Source: CAWJAP01 sp963834365
GTDB taxonomy: Bacteria; Acidobacteriota; Vicinamibacteria; Vicinamibacterales; Vicinamibacteraceae
DNA length: 64,000 bases
NCBI GenBank assembly: GCA_963834365.1
Contig: CAWIBS010000041.1
Coordinates: forward strand, 124,001-188,000
Direction of reading: 5' to 3'
The notes below the pieces were generated by a model. That model was not told the DNA's origin and did not search any database. It saw nothing but the letters and a program-made list of their open reading frames with translations. This document shows positions 29,523 through 38,947 of this stretch, piece after piece. The first letter of the stretch is position 1. Each line of letters begins with the position of its first letter. The position numbers and the translations under genes are program-made.

Positions 29523-30677
29523 TGGAGCCGCCGCGGACGATCTGGACGCGCCGCTGGCCTGGACCGGCGGGCCAATACGTGGTCGGTCCGTGAGTCTCAC
29601 CGAGCGCCCCGGTTGCTGGAGGCAGTCGCCGAGGAGGACTCGCCGGATCGGTCCAGCGTCATAGCGCTGCCGGGACCGCGCGTTCGCGAACAATTTCAGG
29701 ACGCGAACCAGTGTTTCCGCCGCGAAGTCCAGGAGCGGCCCGGCACCGGCCTCATCGTCGGGCAGAGCGCGGCCGTGCGCGGCGTCCTGGAACAGGCCCG
29801 GCAGGTTGCGGCCACCGATTCGACCGTGCTCCTCCTGGGTGAGACTGGCACCGGCAAGGAGCTCATCGCCGCGTACATTCACGAACTGAGCGCGCGGCGG
29901 GCGCGGGCCATGGTGCGCGTCAACTGCGCGGCGATTCCCAATACGCTGGTGGAGAGCGAGCTGTTCGGACGCGAGCGGGGGGCGTTCACGGGTGCGCTGT
30001 CGCGCCAGATCGGGCGCTTCGAACTGGCCGACCACTCGACGATCTTCCTCGACGAGATCGGCGACCTGCCGGCAGACGTTCAGGTCAAGCTGCTGCGGGT
30101 ACTCGAAGAGCGGCAGATCGAGCGGCTTGGAAGCCCGAAATCCGTCAGTGTGGATGTCCGCGTCGTCGCGGCGACGCACCGGAACCTGGAGCAGAGGATC
30201 GACGCGGACACCTTTCGCGAGGACTTGTTCTACCGGCTCAACGTCTTCCCCATTCGCATGCCGCCCCTTCGCGAGCGCACCGAGGATATTCCCCTCCTCG
30301 TGTGGCGGTTCGTCGACGAGTTCTCGCAGGCGTTCGGCAAGCAGATTGAGACGATTTCCAGGGACAACATGGCCGAGCTCCAGCAGCACGCCTGGCCGGG
30401 CAACATTCGCGAGCTGCGCAATGTCGTGGAGCGGGCGATGATCGTCGCAACGGGCCCCCAACTGACGATTGCCCTGCCGACGGCGTCGGGTGCTGGACAC
30501 CGAAGGGGCAGCGAGAAGATGGTCGACGTCCAGAGGGAGCATATCCGCAACGTCCTCGAGAGCTCGCGGTGGCGTATCCGCGGCGCGGGCGGCGCTGCTG
30601 AACGGCTCGGGCTCCGACCGACCACGCTCGAAACCCGCATGGGCAAGCTGGGGCTCACGCGGCCGAGGCCCGCATAG
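29506..30677 (+). CDS. FhlA-like sigma-54-dependent activator 1, N-terminally short
   Basis: Bacterial enhancer-binding protein. The AAA+ core is intact: LIVGQSAAVRGVLEQA, Walker A GETGTGKE, sigma-54 contact loop GAFTGA, Walker B TIFLDEIGDLP, and the R-finger region FREDLFYRLNVFPI. The C-terminal helix-turn-helix (GGAAERLGLRPTTLETRMGK) is of the FhlA/Nif-specific type. Frame 3 is open from a poor TTG at 29613. ATG 29506 (after AAAGGG) in frame 1 with one shift near 29610 gives a better start, adding only about 35 residues. No GAF domain is visible, unlike activator 2, so activity may be controlled by level or by a partner. The carbonic anhydrase gene follows 32 bp later. Confidence 0.88.
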
Positions 30678-30709
30678 GCCTCAGGTGGTCTCTGAGAGGG
30701 GGCGGGAGC

Positions 30710-31357
30710 GTGGGCGGGCAATCGAGCAATCTCGAACATCACCGCGAGCCGGTAGGTCCCCGGTCGTACACAGCCGATGAGGCACTGGCCAGGCTCGTCG
30801 CGGGCAACGCCCGCTTCGTGAGCGGACGGGCGCGATTCCCCACTGTGAAGAAGGAGGTGCTCGCCGAGCTGGCCAAGGGCCAGCAGCCCTACGCCACGAT
30901 CATCGGCTGCAGCGACTCGCGCGTGCCGCCCGAGCTCGTCTTCGACGCGGGCTTCGGCGAGCTGTTCATCGTGCGGGTTGCCGGCAACGTGATCTCACCT
31001 GAAATCATGGGAACGCTGCAGTACGCGGCGGTGCACCTCCACACGCCGCTCTTCGTGGTGCTTGGTCACGAAAGGTGTGGCGCGGTACAGGCGGGACTGG
31101 CCGTGCGAGCCCACGGTGCGCGCGAGCCCTCGCGCATCGCGCTGCTGCTCGAGAGCATGCTGCCCGGCCTAAGAGACCTCAATGACACGCTGGCGCCCGC
31201 GGACCTGCTCGCCGCGGCCGTCGAGGCGAACGTGCGCTGGTCGATGCATCAACTGCTCGACACGCCCGAGGGCCAGGCCCGGATGGCAGAAGGCATCGTC
31301 AAACTCGTCGGCGCCGTGTACGAACTGAAGACCGGACGCGTGCGGTTCCTTCAGTGA
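30710..31357 (+). CDS. beta-carbonic anhydrase
   Basis: Cytosolic beta-class carbonic anhydrase of 215 aa: interconverts CO2 and bicarbonate with a zinc ion. Zinc ligands are Cys67 in CSDSR, with the Asp69-Arg71 dyad, and His120 and Cys123 in GHERCGAV. Family blocks FIVRVAGNVISPE and GTLQYAAVHLHTPLFVVLGH are intact. The GTG at 30710 follows GGGGGCGGGAG. It lies 32 bp after the sigma-54 activator, so co-transcription is likely. Near the pyruvate formate-lyase and ATP synthase genes, CO2/bicarbonate balance and pH control are plausible roles. Confidence 0.94.
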   Translation: MGGQSSNLEHHREPVGPRSYTADEALARLVAGNARFVSGRARFPTVKKEVLAELAKGQQPYATIIGCSDSRVPPELVFDAGFGELFIVRVAGNVISPEIMGTLQYAAVHLHTPLFVVLGHERCGAVQAGLAVRAHGAREPSRIALLLESMLPGLRDLNDTLAPADLLAAAVEANVRWSMHQLLDTPEGQARMAEGIVKLVGAVYELKTGRVRFLQ

Positions 31358-31392
31358 GCCCGCGCCTCGACGCTGTCCGGCGGGTTCGCTGA

Positions 31393-32238
31393 TCAGTACG
31401 CCTTCAGCCCTTCCGCCCGGAACGTCGTCAGCGTCCGCTCGATCAGATCGTTCGACGGCGACTCGAACCCGTCGAGCGTGTACGGGACGCCGAGCTTTTC
31501 CCACTTGTAGCGACCCAGCTGGTGGAAGGGCAGCACGTCGGTCCGCTCGACATTGCCGAGCCCGGCCGCGAAGCTGGCAATCTTCGCGACGTCTTCCGGG
31601 TCGTCTGTCAGTCCCGGCACGAGCACGAATCGGATCCAGATGGGTCGCTTGCGGGCGGCAAGGCGGCGCGCGAAGTCGAGGACCGGCCCGTTGTCCATAC
31701 CCGTCAAGCGACGATGCCTTTCGGCATCCCAGGTCTTGATATCCAACAGCACGAGGTCGATCGCCTCGAGGTCGTCGTCGCTGAGGCGGCTGCCCAGGTA
31801 GCCTGTCGTGTCGAGCGCTGTGTGGACGCCCATCGCTCGTGCGGCTCGGAAGAGCTTTACCGCGAAGCGATGCTGCATCAGAGGCTCTCCGCCGCTGATG
31901 GTGAAGCCGCCAGACATGACCCGCAGTCCCCGGCGGTACTTGCGCAGCTCTTCGACCGCCTTCGTCACGGAGACGGGAATGCCGTTGCTCATGGTCCAGG
32001 TGTCAGGGTTGTGACAGTAGAGACACCGGAACATGCAGCCGGTCGTCCACGCCACGACACGGACTCCCGGACCGTCGACGGCGGAGCCGGTCGTGAACGA
32101 GTGGAGGAATCCCATGTCGCCGGTGGCCAGCGCCGTTCGCACGTCCGACTCCGGCACGTCCTTGCCGAGGTTGACGCGGAGCTCGTACGGGCTCGCCGCC
32201 GCCAGGGGCGTGGGATCGGACGTCTCACCCTCAGCCAT
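31393..32238 (-). CDS. pflA: pyruvate formate-lyase activating enzyme
   Basis: Radical SAM activase of 281 aa that places the glycyl radical on PflB. The cluster motif C-x3-C-x2-C is CMFRCLYC (Cys68, Cys72, Cys75), followed by HNPDTW. The SAM-binding GGE is in FTISGGEPLMQ; DLVLLDIKTWD and IRFVLVPGLTDD are also typical. Before the radical SAM core, HSFTTGSAVDGPGVR is the standard PflA N-terminus; the first 40 residues are a nonconserved extension. It is the last gene of pta-ackA-pflB-pflA, nine bases after pflB. It works only under low oxygen, since radical and cluster are oxygen-sensitive. Confidence 0.95.
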   Translation of the reverse strand: MAEGETSDPTPLAAASPYELRVNLGKDVPESDVRTALATGDMGFLHSFTTGSAVDGPGVRVVAWTTGCMFRCLYCHNPDTWTMSNGIPVSVTKAVEELRKYRRGLRVMSGGFTISGGEPLMQHRFAVKLFRAARAMGVHTALDTTGYLGSRLSDDDLEAIDLVLLDIKTWDAERHRRLTGMDNGPVLDFARRLAARKRPIWIRFVLVPGLTDDPEDVAKIASFAAGLGNVERTDVLPFHQLGRYKWEKLGVPYTLDGFESPSNDLIERTLTTFRAEGLKAY

Positions 32239-32247
32239 GGACGAATC

Positions 32248-34507
32248 TCACCCGTGGAAGGTTCGATTGATGACGTCCATCTGCTGCTCGCGCGTGAGCC
32301 TCACGAAATTGACCGCGTAGCCCGACACGCGGATCGTCAGGCTGGGATAGTTCTCCGGGTGCTCCATGGCATCGAGGAGCGTATCGCGGTTCAGCACGTT
32401 CACGTTCATGTGATAGCCCGTGCTGCCGAAGAACGCGTCCATGATTCCCGTGAGGTTGGTGATGCGGTCCTCGGCGACCCTCCCGAGGCCTGTCGGCACC
32501 AGCGAGGCCGTGAGAGAAATGCCGTCCGCGGCGTCGCGATAGGGGATCTTGGCGACCGACGCCGCCGCCGCATGAATGCCATGGCTGTCGCGCCCGTGCA
32601 TCGGATTTGCCCCGGGCGCGAACGGCTCGCCCTGCCGCCGCCCGTCAGGAGTGTTCCCGGTCGCCTTCCCGTACACCACGTTCGACGTGATGGTCAGGAC
32701 CGATTGTGTGTGGAGCGCGTGGCGATAGGTCGGGTACTTTCTCAGCTTGCTCATGAACGTGCTGACGAGCCAGACGGCGAGCTGATCCACCCGGTTGTCG
32801 TTGTTGCCGAAGAAGGGGAACGTGCCCTCGGTCTGATAGTCGGTGACCAGCCCGGTCTCGTTGCGGACGACGCGCACCTTCGCGTACTTGATCGCTGAGA
32901 GGCTGTCTGCCACGACCGACATGCCCGCCATGCCGAACGCCATGGTTCGGAGCGGCGCGTAGTCGTGCAGCGCCATTTCCACGCGCTCGTACGCATACTT
33001 GTCGTGCATGTAGTGGATGATGTTCATGGCGTTGACGTAGACGCCGGCGAGCCAGTCCATCATCCCGTCGAACTTTCGGAGGACGTCGTCGAAGTCGAGG
33101 TAGTCACCCTTCACCGGCTCGACAGCCGGTCCTATCTGGTCGCCGCTGATCTCATCCCTGCCGCCATTGATGGCGTAGAGAAAACATTTGGCGAGGTTGG
33201 CTCTGGCGCCGAAGAACTGCATCTGTTTGCCGACCACCATCGGCGAGACGCAGCAGGCAATGGCCCCATCGTCTCCCCAGGTGCGCCGCATGATCTCGTC
33301 GCTCTCGAACTGCAAGGAGCTGGTGTCGATGGCAACCTTGGACGCGAAGCGCCGGAAGCCTTCCGGCAGATTGGGGGAATACCAGATGGTCAGATTCGGC
33401 TCGGGCGCGGGGCCGAGATTGTAGAGCGTCTGGAGGATTCGGAAGCTCGACTTCGTCACCAGCGAGCGGCCGTCGTCGCCCATCCCGGCAATCGATTCGG
33501 TGACCCAGGTGGGATCGCCGGCGAAGAGCTCGTCGTACTCCGGCGTGCGCAGGAACCGGACGATGCGGAGCTTGATGACGAAGTCGTCGATGATCTCCTG
33601 CGCCTGCTCCTCGGTGAGGGCGCCCGAGCACGAGATCGCGTTCGAAGTAGATGTCGAGGAAGGTCGTCGTGCGCCCGAGCGACATCGCCGCGCCGTTCTG
33701 CTCCTTCACCCCGGCCAGGTAGCCGAAGTACAGCCACTGCACGGCCTCTCTGGCGTTCGCAGCCGGGCCCGAGATGTCGAACCCGTAATTCGCGGCCATC
33801 TTCTGCAGCTCTTTGAGCGCACGGATTTGTTCGCCCAGCTCCTCCCGATCGCGGATGATCTCGTCGGTCGACTGCGCTGAATCGAGGGCGCTCTTCTCCT
33901 GCTGCTTGTGCGCGATGAGTCGCGTGATCCCGTAGAGCGCGACGCGGCGGTAGTCGCCGATGATGCGGCCCCGGCCGTACGCGTCGGGCAGCCCGGTGAG
34001 GATGTGCGAGCTGCGGCACCGCCTCACGTCCGCGGTATAGGCATCGAACACGCCGTCGTTGTGCGTCTTGCGGTATTTCGTGAAGGTTTCGACGACCTGC
34101 GGATCCGGCTCGTATCCATAGGCCTTCAGAGCGGTCGCGACCATCCGGAATCCGCCGTTCGGGATGATCGCGCGCTTGAGCGGTGCGTCGGTCTGCAGAC
34201 CGACGATGATTTCGTGTTCCCGGTCGATGTAGCCTGGCGCATGCGCCGTGATCGAGCTGGGAATCGGGGAGACGTCGAGCACTCCCTTTCGCCTTTCCTC
34301 GACGAACAAGTCCGTGAGCTTGCCCCAGATCCTCAGCGTGCGCGGTGTGGCTGACGCGAGAAACGACTCGTCTCCGTCATACGGCTCGTAGTTCTGCTGG
34401 ATGAAATCCCGGACGTTGATCTCCGAGTTCCAGAGACCGGTTCGAAATCCCTGCCAGGGCGAACGTTCTGCCTGGTTTGGCGTCGCCTGCGTTGCGGTCA
34501 CAGCCAT
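32248..34507 (-). CDS. pflB: formate acetyltransferase (pyruvate formate-lyase), one frameshift
   Basis: Glycyl-radical enzyme: pyruvate plus CoA to acetyl-CoA plus formate. The N-terminal half (start 34507) matches the family closely (PWQGFRTGLWNSEINVRDFI, GYIDREHEIIVGLQTDAPLK). At about 33640, after FLDIYFERDL, the frame shifts by one and continues as LTEEQAQEIIDDFVIKLRIV and AGDPTWVTESIAGMG to the end. The catalytic cysteine pair is in AIACCVSPM (codons near 33251-33256). The radical-bearing Gly is in TIRVSGYAVNF close to the C-terminus. About 752 residues once joined, near the E. coli length of 760. One inserted base in a homopolymer-poor site looks like an assembly error, because the activase and partners are intact. 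Confidence 0.94.
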
Positions 34508-34520
34508 CACTGACTCCCTC

Positions 34521-35737
34521 TCATGCCCTGCCCGCTGCGTGCGGGGTCTCCATCAATCCCAGTAACACGCCCGTGTGCCGGGCGATGACCAGTTCCTCGT
34601 TCGTCGGAATCACCCAGGCCGAGACCCGGCTGGCGGCGCGAGAAATCCGCGGCCCGCGTGCCTGGTTCGCGTCTGCATCGATTTCGATGCCGAGCCATGC
34701 GGAGGCCTCGCATATGCGGCTGCGGACCTCGGCAGAGTTCTCGCCGATGCCCGCCGTGAAGACCAGCCCGTCGATGCCACCCAGGACCGCCGCGAGCCCC
34801 CCGATCTCCCGGGCGGCGCGGTAGACGAAATAGTCTACTGCCAACTGGGCGGCGGGATCGGTGCTGCCGAGGAGATCCCGCATGTCGTTGCTGACGCCAG
34901 AAATGCCGAGCAGCCCTGATTTCTTGTAGAGCATCGTCTCGACGTCGCTGGCGGACAGCCCGAGGTTCTGAAAGAGGTAGAGGACCACGCCGGGGTCGAG
35001 CGCGCCCGGCCGGGTGCCCATGCACAGGCCATCCAGCGCGGTGAATCCAAGCGTGTTGTCGATGCTCTTGCGATCCCTCATGGCGCAGAGACTGGCGCCG
35101 CTTCCCAGGTGGGCGACGATCACGCGCCCGCCGGCGATCTCCGGCGCCACGTCGCGGAGAACCGAGGCGATGTACCTCGGTACGACAGGCCATGGAACCC
35201 GTAGCGCTGCACGCCGGCGCCGCGGATCTCCGCGGGCAGCGGCACCACTTCGGCGACCGCCGGCATCCCGCGGTGAAAGCTGGTGTCGAAGCAGGCAACC
35301 TGCGGCACACCGGGGAGCCGCTCGGCGACCGCGTCGATCGCCGCCAGATTGTGCGGCTGATGGAGGGGAGCCAGCGGCACCAGTTCTCGCAGGTCTTTCA
35401 GAACCTGCGGTGTGACGATCGTGGGGCCGGCATAATTCGCCCCGCCGTGGACGACGCGATGGCCGACTCCGAGCACGCGCGCGCCGCCGTAGGTCGATCG
35501 CAGCCATGACGCGAGCGCATCGAGCGCCGAGCGGCCATCCGGCACGACGTTCTGGTCGAGCGCGCGTTCGACGAGGCGCGCACCGGCGGCATCCTTGGCG
35601 GAGAATCGCGGCGACGTCCCGATCCCCTCGATCTGCCCCCGGGCTTCGAGCCGCCAGGCCTCACCCGCGGGTCTGCCGTAGACACAGAACTTGAGGCTCG
35701 ACGATCCGGCGTTGAGGACAACTGTGTAGTCTGCCAT
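34521..35737 (-). CDS. ackA: acetate kinase, one frameshift
   Basis: Acetate kinase: acetyl phosphate plus ADP to acetate plus ATP. Start 35737 gives the ASKHA signature VVLNAGSSSLKFCVYG; then HRVVHGGANYAGP and VACFDTSFHRGMP. The frame changes near 35170, between RYGFHGLSYRG and RYIASVLRDVAPEIAG. It continues with VIVAHLGSGASLCAMRD, DGLCMGTRPGALDPG and LVFTAGIGENSAEVRSRICE. Total about 405 residues, normal for the family. It is the second gene of the operon, 15 bases after pta and 13 before pflB. It supplies ATP by substrate-level phosphorylation from the PflB product. Confidence 0.94.
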
Positions 35738-35751
35738 GTGACTGGCTCCAG

Positions 35752-36703
35752 TCAGGCTGACGCCGCACGCTGAAGCGATTGCCGCCGCGCATGCGCATCG
35801 AGCATCGCCACCCCGCAACTCGCGATCCTCGCGCGCACGCCGTCGGCGCGGCTCGTGAGGATGATGGGCACGCGGGCGCCGAGCACGAGTCCGGCGCTGT
35901 CGGCGTTCGCCAGAAACGTGAGCTGCTTGGCGAGCATGTTGCCCGCCTCGAGGTCCGGAACGAGCAGAATGTCGGGATCGCCGGCGACCTCCGACTGGAT
36001 GCCTTTCACCCGCGCCGCCTCTTTGCTGATGGCGTTGTCGAACGCCAGCGGACCATCGAAGACGCCACCGGTGATCTGTTTGCGGTCGGCCATCTTGCAC
36101 AGGGCGGCGGCGTCAATGCGTCGACTGCATCTTGGAGTTGACGGTCTCGACTGCCGCGAGGATGGCCACTTTGGGGTTGGTCAGCCCGAGAGAGCGCGCC
36201 AGATCGATCGCGTTCTGGCAGATGTCCACCTTGTCATCCAGGGTCGGCGCGATGTTGATCGCCGCGTCGGTCACGATCAGCACCTTGTGATAGGTCGGCA
36301 CGTCCATGATGAACACGTGGCTGATTCGGCGCCCCGTGCGCAATCCGGTCTCTCTCGCGACGACGGCGCTCAAGAGCTCGTCGGTGTGCAGGCTCCCCTT
36401 CATCAGCAGCTCGGCCTCGCCCGTGCGGACCAGCTCCACCGCTTTGGCGGCCGCGGCATGGCTGTGCGGCGCGTCGACGATCCGCGCCTTGCCGAGGTCG
36501 ATACCGCCCTTCTTCGCGATCTCCTTGATCTTGGCGGCCGGGCCGACGAGAATCGGCGCGATCAATCCGTGAGCGCCGGCCTCGATGGCGCCGGCCAACG
36601 CCGTTTCCTCGCACGGATGCGCCACCGCCGTCGGTATGGGTTCCAGGCTTCGGCACCGCTCCAGCAGCAGTTCGTACTTTCCGGTCCCAGTTGCTCGAGT
36701 CAT
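35752..36703 (-). CDS. pta: phosphate acetyl/butyryltransferase, one frameshift
   Basis: PTA/PTB-family enzyme converting acetyl-CoA plus phosphate to acetyl phosphate. The first part (start 36703 after GAGGGGACT) reads IPTAVAHPCEETALAGAIEA, AKAVELVRTGEAELLMKGSL and HVFIMDVPTYHKVLIVTDAA. A frame change at about 36110 leads to KQITGGVFDGPLAFDNAISK, DPDILLVPDLEAGNMLAKQL and ARVPIILTSRADGVRAR. At about 316 residues this is the short, PTB-like type; phosphate butyryltransferase is possible, but pairing with ackA and pflB favours acetyl phosphate. First gene of the operon; two -24/-12 promoter candidates and a palindromic site lie upstream. Confidence 0.9.
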
Positions 36704-36766
36704 AGTCCCCTCGCGCGGTCACAGGGCCAGGCGGCGAACCGCTGGTCCGAATCCTTCAACAACACA

Positions 36767-36782
36767 GGCAGGACGATTGCCA
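36767..36782 (-). promoter_or_regulatory. sigma-54 promoter candidate a for pta-ackA-pflB-pflA
   Basis: Minus strand TGGCAA-TCGTC-CTGCC: five of six -24 bases and GG-N10-GC spacing are correct. Start would be near 36756, giving a 53-base leader for pta. It lies about 294 bp from the palindrome centre, further than in the other cases. Confidence 0.45.
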
Positions 36783-36932
36783 GATCAGCGCCGTACAGCA
36801 GCGGCTCGAACGCGCCGTGCGCGCGCCTCCGGCGGACTGGCTTCTCTTGAGCGCCATCGCGTCAACCGTCGTGTCGAAGTCAACCCGGCGGTTTGGGGGT
36901 CTCCACGTGGGCGCCCCGCCACCTCTGCCCAG

Positions 36933-36948
36933 AGCAAAGTCCGCGCCC
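36933..36948 (-). promoter_or_regulatory. sigma-54 promoter candidate b for pta-ackA-pflB-pflA
   Basis: Minus strand GGGCGC-GGACT-TTGCT: a perfect -12 element (TTGCT), four of six -24 bases, GG-N10-GC spacing. It lies 128 bp from the centre of the palindrome at 37054, the same spacing as in the other loci, which favours it over candidate a. Confidence 0.45.
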
Positions 36949-37053
36949 TCTGCGCGCCCCGCGCGGCGGTTCCACAACTCCCAGAAGGCAAAGACTTTCA
37001 GCGAGTGCAACGCACGCGCCCCGGACCAGGCGATCCTCCGCGTGACCGGAGCC

Positions 37054-37070
37054 CCTCCGGATTCCGGAGG
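37054..37070. promoter_or_regulatory. palindromic activator-site candidate, copy 2 (CCTCCGGATTCCGGAGG)
   Basis: Perfect inverted repeat with 8-bp arms around one base, starting 8 bases beyond the atpC stop. It matches the other copies apart from one missing central base. It could double as a terminator hairpin for the atp operon, but it has no T-tract. Confidence 0.6.
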
Positions 37071-37077
37071 CGCCTCG

Positions 37078-37486
37078 TCACCTTCGGCGGCGACGGACCT
37101 GGAGCTGCGCCAACGCGCGAACGAGCGAGGCGTTGACGGACGCGACTTCCTCGTCCGAGATCTTTTCTTGCAGCCGGGCTTCGGCGCGCTGACGGGCCTC
37201 CTCCACCTTGGCTTCGTCGATCTTCTCTGAAGGAATGGCCATGTCGGTCGCGACCGCCACCCTGTGCAGCGGTGACCTCGACCAGCCCTTCCCCCACGGC
37301 CAGGAATTGGTCGTGTCCGTCCTGGCTGATGATTATCTCACCAGGTACGAGCTGCGTGATCAGCCAGAGGTGTTGCGGGTAGACGCCGATCTCCCCCTCG
37401 ATGGACGGCAGGGTGACCAGGTCCACGTCGCCGGAGAAGACGACCGCCTGGGGCGTGACGACTTCGAGTCTGAGCGTCTCGGCCAT
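37078..37486 (-). CDS. atpC: F1Fo ATP synthase epsilon subunit, one frameshift
   Basis: Central-stalk epsilon subunit, last gene of the atp operon. The N-terminal beta-sandwich is clear (ETLRLEVVTPQAVVFSGDVD, LPSIEGEIGVYPQH, FLAVGEGLVEVTA). Near 37265 the frame changes and the C-terminal helical hairpin follows (MAIPSEKIDEAKVEEARQRA, EEVASVNASLVRALAQLQV). About 136 residues when joined, a normal length. It lies 13 bases after atpD. Confidence 0.9.
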
Positions 37487-37499
37487 GCCACGTATCTTT

Positions 37500-38903
37500 T
37501 CAGTTCTGCCGGATCTCCTCGATCCCGCCCTTCATATAGAAGCTCCCCTCCGGGACATCGTCGTGCTTGCCGTCGAGAATCTCCTTGAAGCCGCGCACGG
37601 TGTCGGCGACCGGCACCTGCCTGCCTTCGCGGCCGGTGAACACCTGCGCCGAGCTGAACGGCTGGCTGAGGAATCGCTGAATCTTGCGCGCGCGGTACAC
37701 CGTCACCTTGTCCTCGGGCGACAGTTCGTCCATGCCCAGAATGGCGATGATGTCCTGCAGGTCCTTGAATCGCTGCAGCACGCGTTGCACGCGTCGCGCG
37801 ACGTCGTAGTGCTCCTCGCCGACGATCTCCGGGGCCAGGGCGCGCGACGTCGAGGCCAGCGGATCCACCGCCGGGTAGATCCCCAGCTCGGCGATCGAAC
37901 GCTCGAGGACGATCGTCGCGTCGAGATGGGCGAAGGTCGTCGCCGGCGCCGGGTCGGTCAGGTCGTCGGCCGGGACGTAGACCGCCTGGAAGGAGGTGAT
38001 CGATCCCTTCTTCGTCGACGTAATGCGTTCCTGCAGCACGCCCATCTCGGCGGCGAGCGTCGGCTGATAGCCGACGGCGCTGGCCGTGCGGCCGAGCAGC
38101 GCCGAGACTTCCGACCCCGCCTGCGAGAACCGGAAGATGTTGTCGATGAAGAGCAGCACGTCCTGGCCCCGCTCGTCGCGGAAGTACTCGGTGATCGCCA
38201 GGCCGCTGAGGGCGACGCGCAGGCGCGCGCCCGGCGGTTCGTTCATCTGGCCATAGACCAGCGCGATTTTCGACGCGGCGAGGTCCTCTTGATTGATGAC
38301 GCCGGCCTGGGACATCTCGTGATAGAGGTCGTTGCCTTCGCGGGTGCGCTCACCGACACCGGCGAAGACCGACACGCCGCCGTGGAGCTTGGCGATGTTG
38401 TTGATCAGCTCCATGATGACGACGGTCTTGCCGACGCCGGCGCCGCCGAAGGCGCCGACCTTGCCGCCCTTGAGGAACGGGCAGATCAAGTCGATGACTT
38501 TGATCCCCGTCGTCAGCACCTCGGGGGAGGGCGATTGATCGACGAGCGGCGGCGGCGGGCGGTGAATGGGATACCGCTTCTCCGCGATCACGGGCCCGCG
38601 CTCGTCCACGGGCTGGCCGGTGACGTCGAACACGCGGCCCATCACGCCATCGCCGACCGGCATCGAGATCGGTCCGCCGCTGTCGGTGACCTCGTAGCCG
38701 CGCTTGATGCCCTCGGTGCCCGCCATCGAGATGGTGCGGACCCACCGGTCGCCGAGGTGCTGCTGGACTTCGAGCGTCAGCGAGACCGGCTGGTCCTCGA
38801 CCGTGTAGCCGACGGTGAGGGCGTTGTAGATCGCGGGCAGCGCGCCGGGAAACTCGACGTCGACGACCGGACCGACGACTTGCACCACTTTGCCGATGTT
38901 CAT
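37500..38903 (-). CDS. atpD: F1Fo ATP synthase beta subunit
   Basis: Catalytic beta subunit, 467 aa and intact. Walker A is GGAGVGKT (residues 153-160), followed by GERTREGNDLYHEM with the catalytic Glu. Walker B region is QDVLLFIDNIFRFSQAGSEV. The DELSEED-equivalent lever is MDELSPEDK. Domain order (beta-barrel, nucleotide-binding, helical) and length are standard. It lies 44 bases after atpG. Confidence 0.97.
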   Translation of the reverse strand: MNIGKVVQVVGPVVDVEFPGALPAIYNALTVGYTVEDQPVSLTLEVQQHLGDRWVRTISMAGTEGIKRGYEVTDSGGPISMPVGDGVMGRVFDVTGQPVDERGPVIAEKRYPIHRPPPPLVDQSPSPEVLTTGIKVIDLICPFLKGGKVGAFGGAGVGKTVVIMELINNIAKLHGGVSVFAGVGERTREGNDLYHEMSQAGVINQEDLAASKIALVYGQMNEPPGARLRVALSGLAITEYFRDERGQDVLLFIDNIFRFSQAGSEVSALLGRTASAVGYQPTLAAEMGVLQERITSTKKGSITSFQAVYVPADDLTDPAPATTFAHLDATIVLERSIAELGIYPAVDPLASTSRALAPEIVGEEHYDVARRVQRVLQRFKDLQDIIAILGMDELSPEDKVTVYRARKIQRFLSQPFSSAQVFTGREGRQVPVADTVRGFKEILDGKHDDVPEGSFYMKGGIEEIRQN

Positions 38904-38947
38904 GACACCTACCCGTACTTCGTCCCGTTGGTGGGACCGGCCGGAGA

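Larger units (their letters stand above)
36704..37077. other. 374-bp intergenic region between atpC and pta
   Basis: No credible gene is seen. The region holds the palindrome at 37054 and two sigma-54-like promoters on the minus strand (36933 and 36767). An 84-codon minus-strand frame at 36756-37010 has no recognisable domain or start signal. If transcription begins at the upstream promoter, pta has a leader of about 220 bases. Confidence 0.6.

Noticed and set aside
32251..34507. Two separate pfl-type genes instead of one
   Set aside because: The two halves overlap, together match one full-length enzyme without gap, and split where no family member has a boundary; a one-base indel explains it.
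36756..37010. 84-codon minus-strand frame between atpC and pta
   Set aside because: No ribosome-binding site or recognisable domain, and it overlaps a promoter candidate; treated as non-coding.
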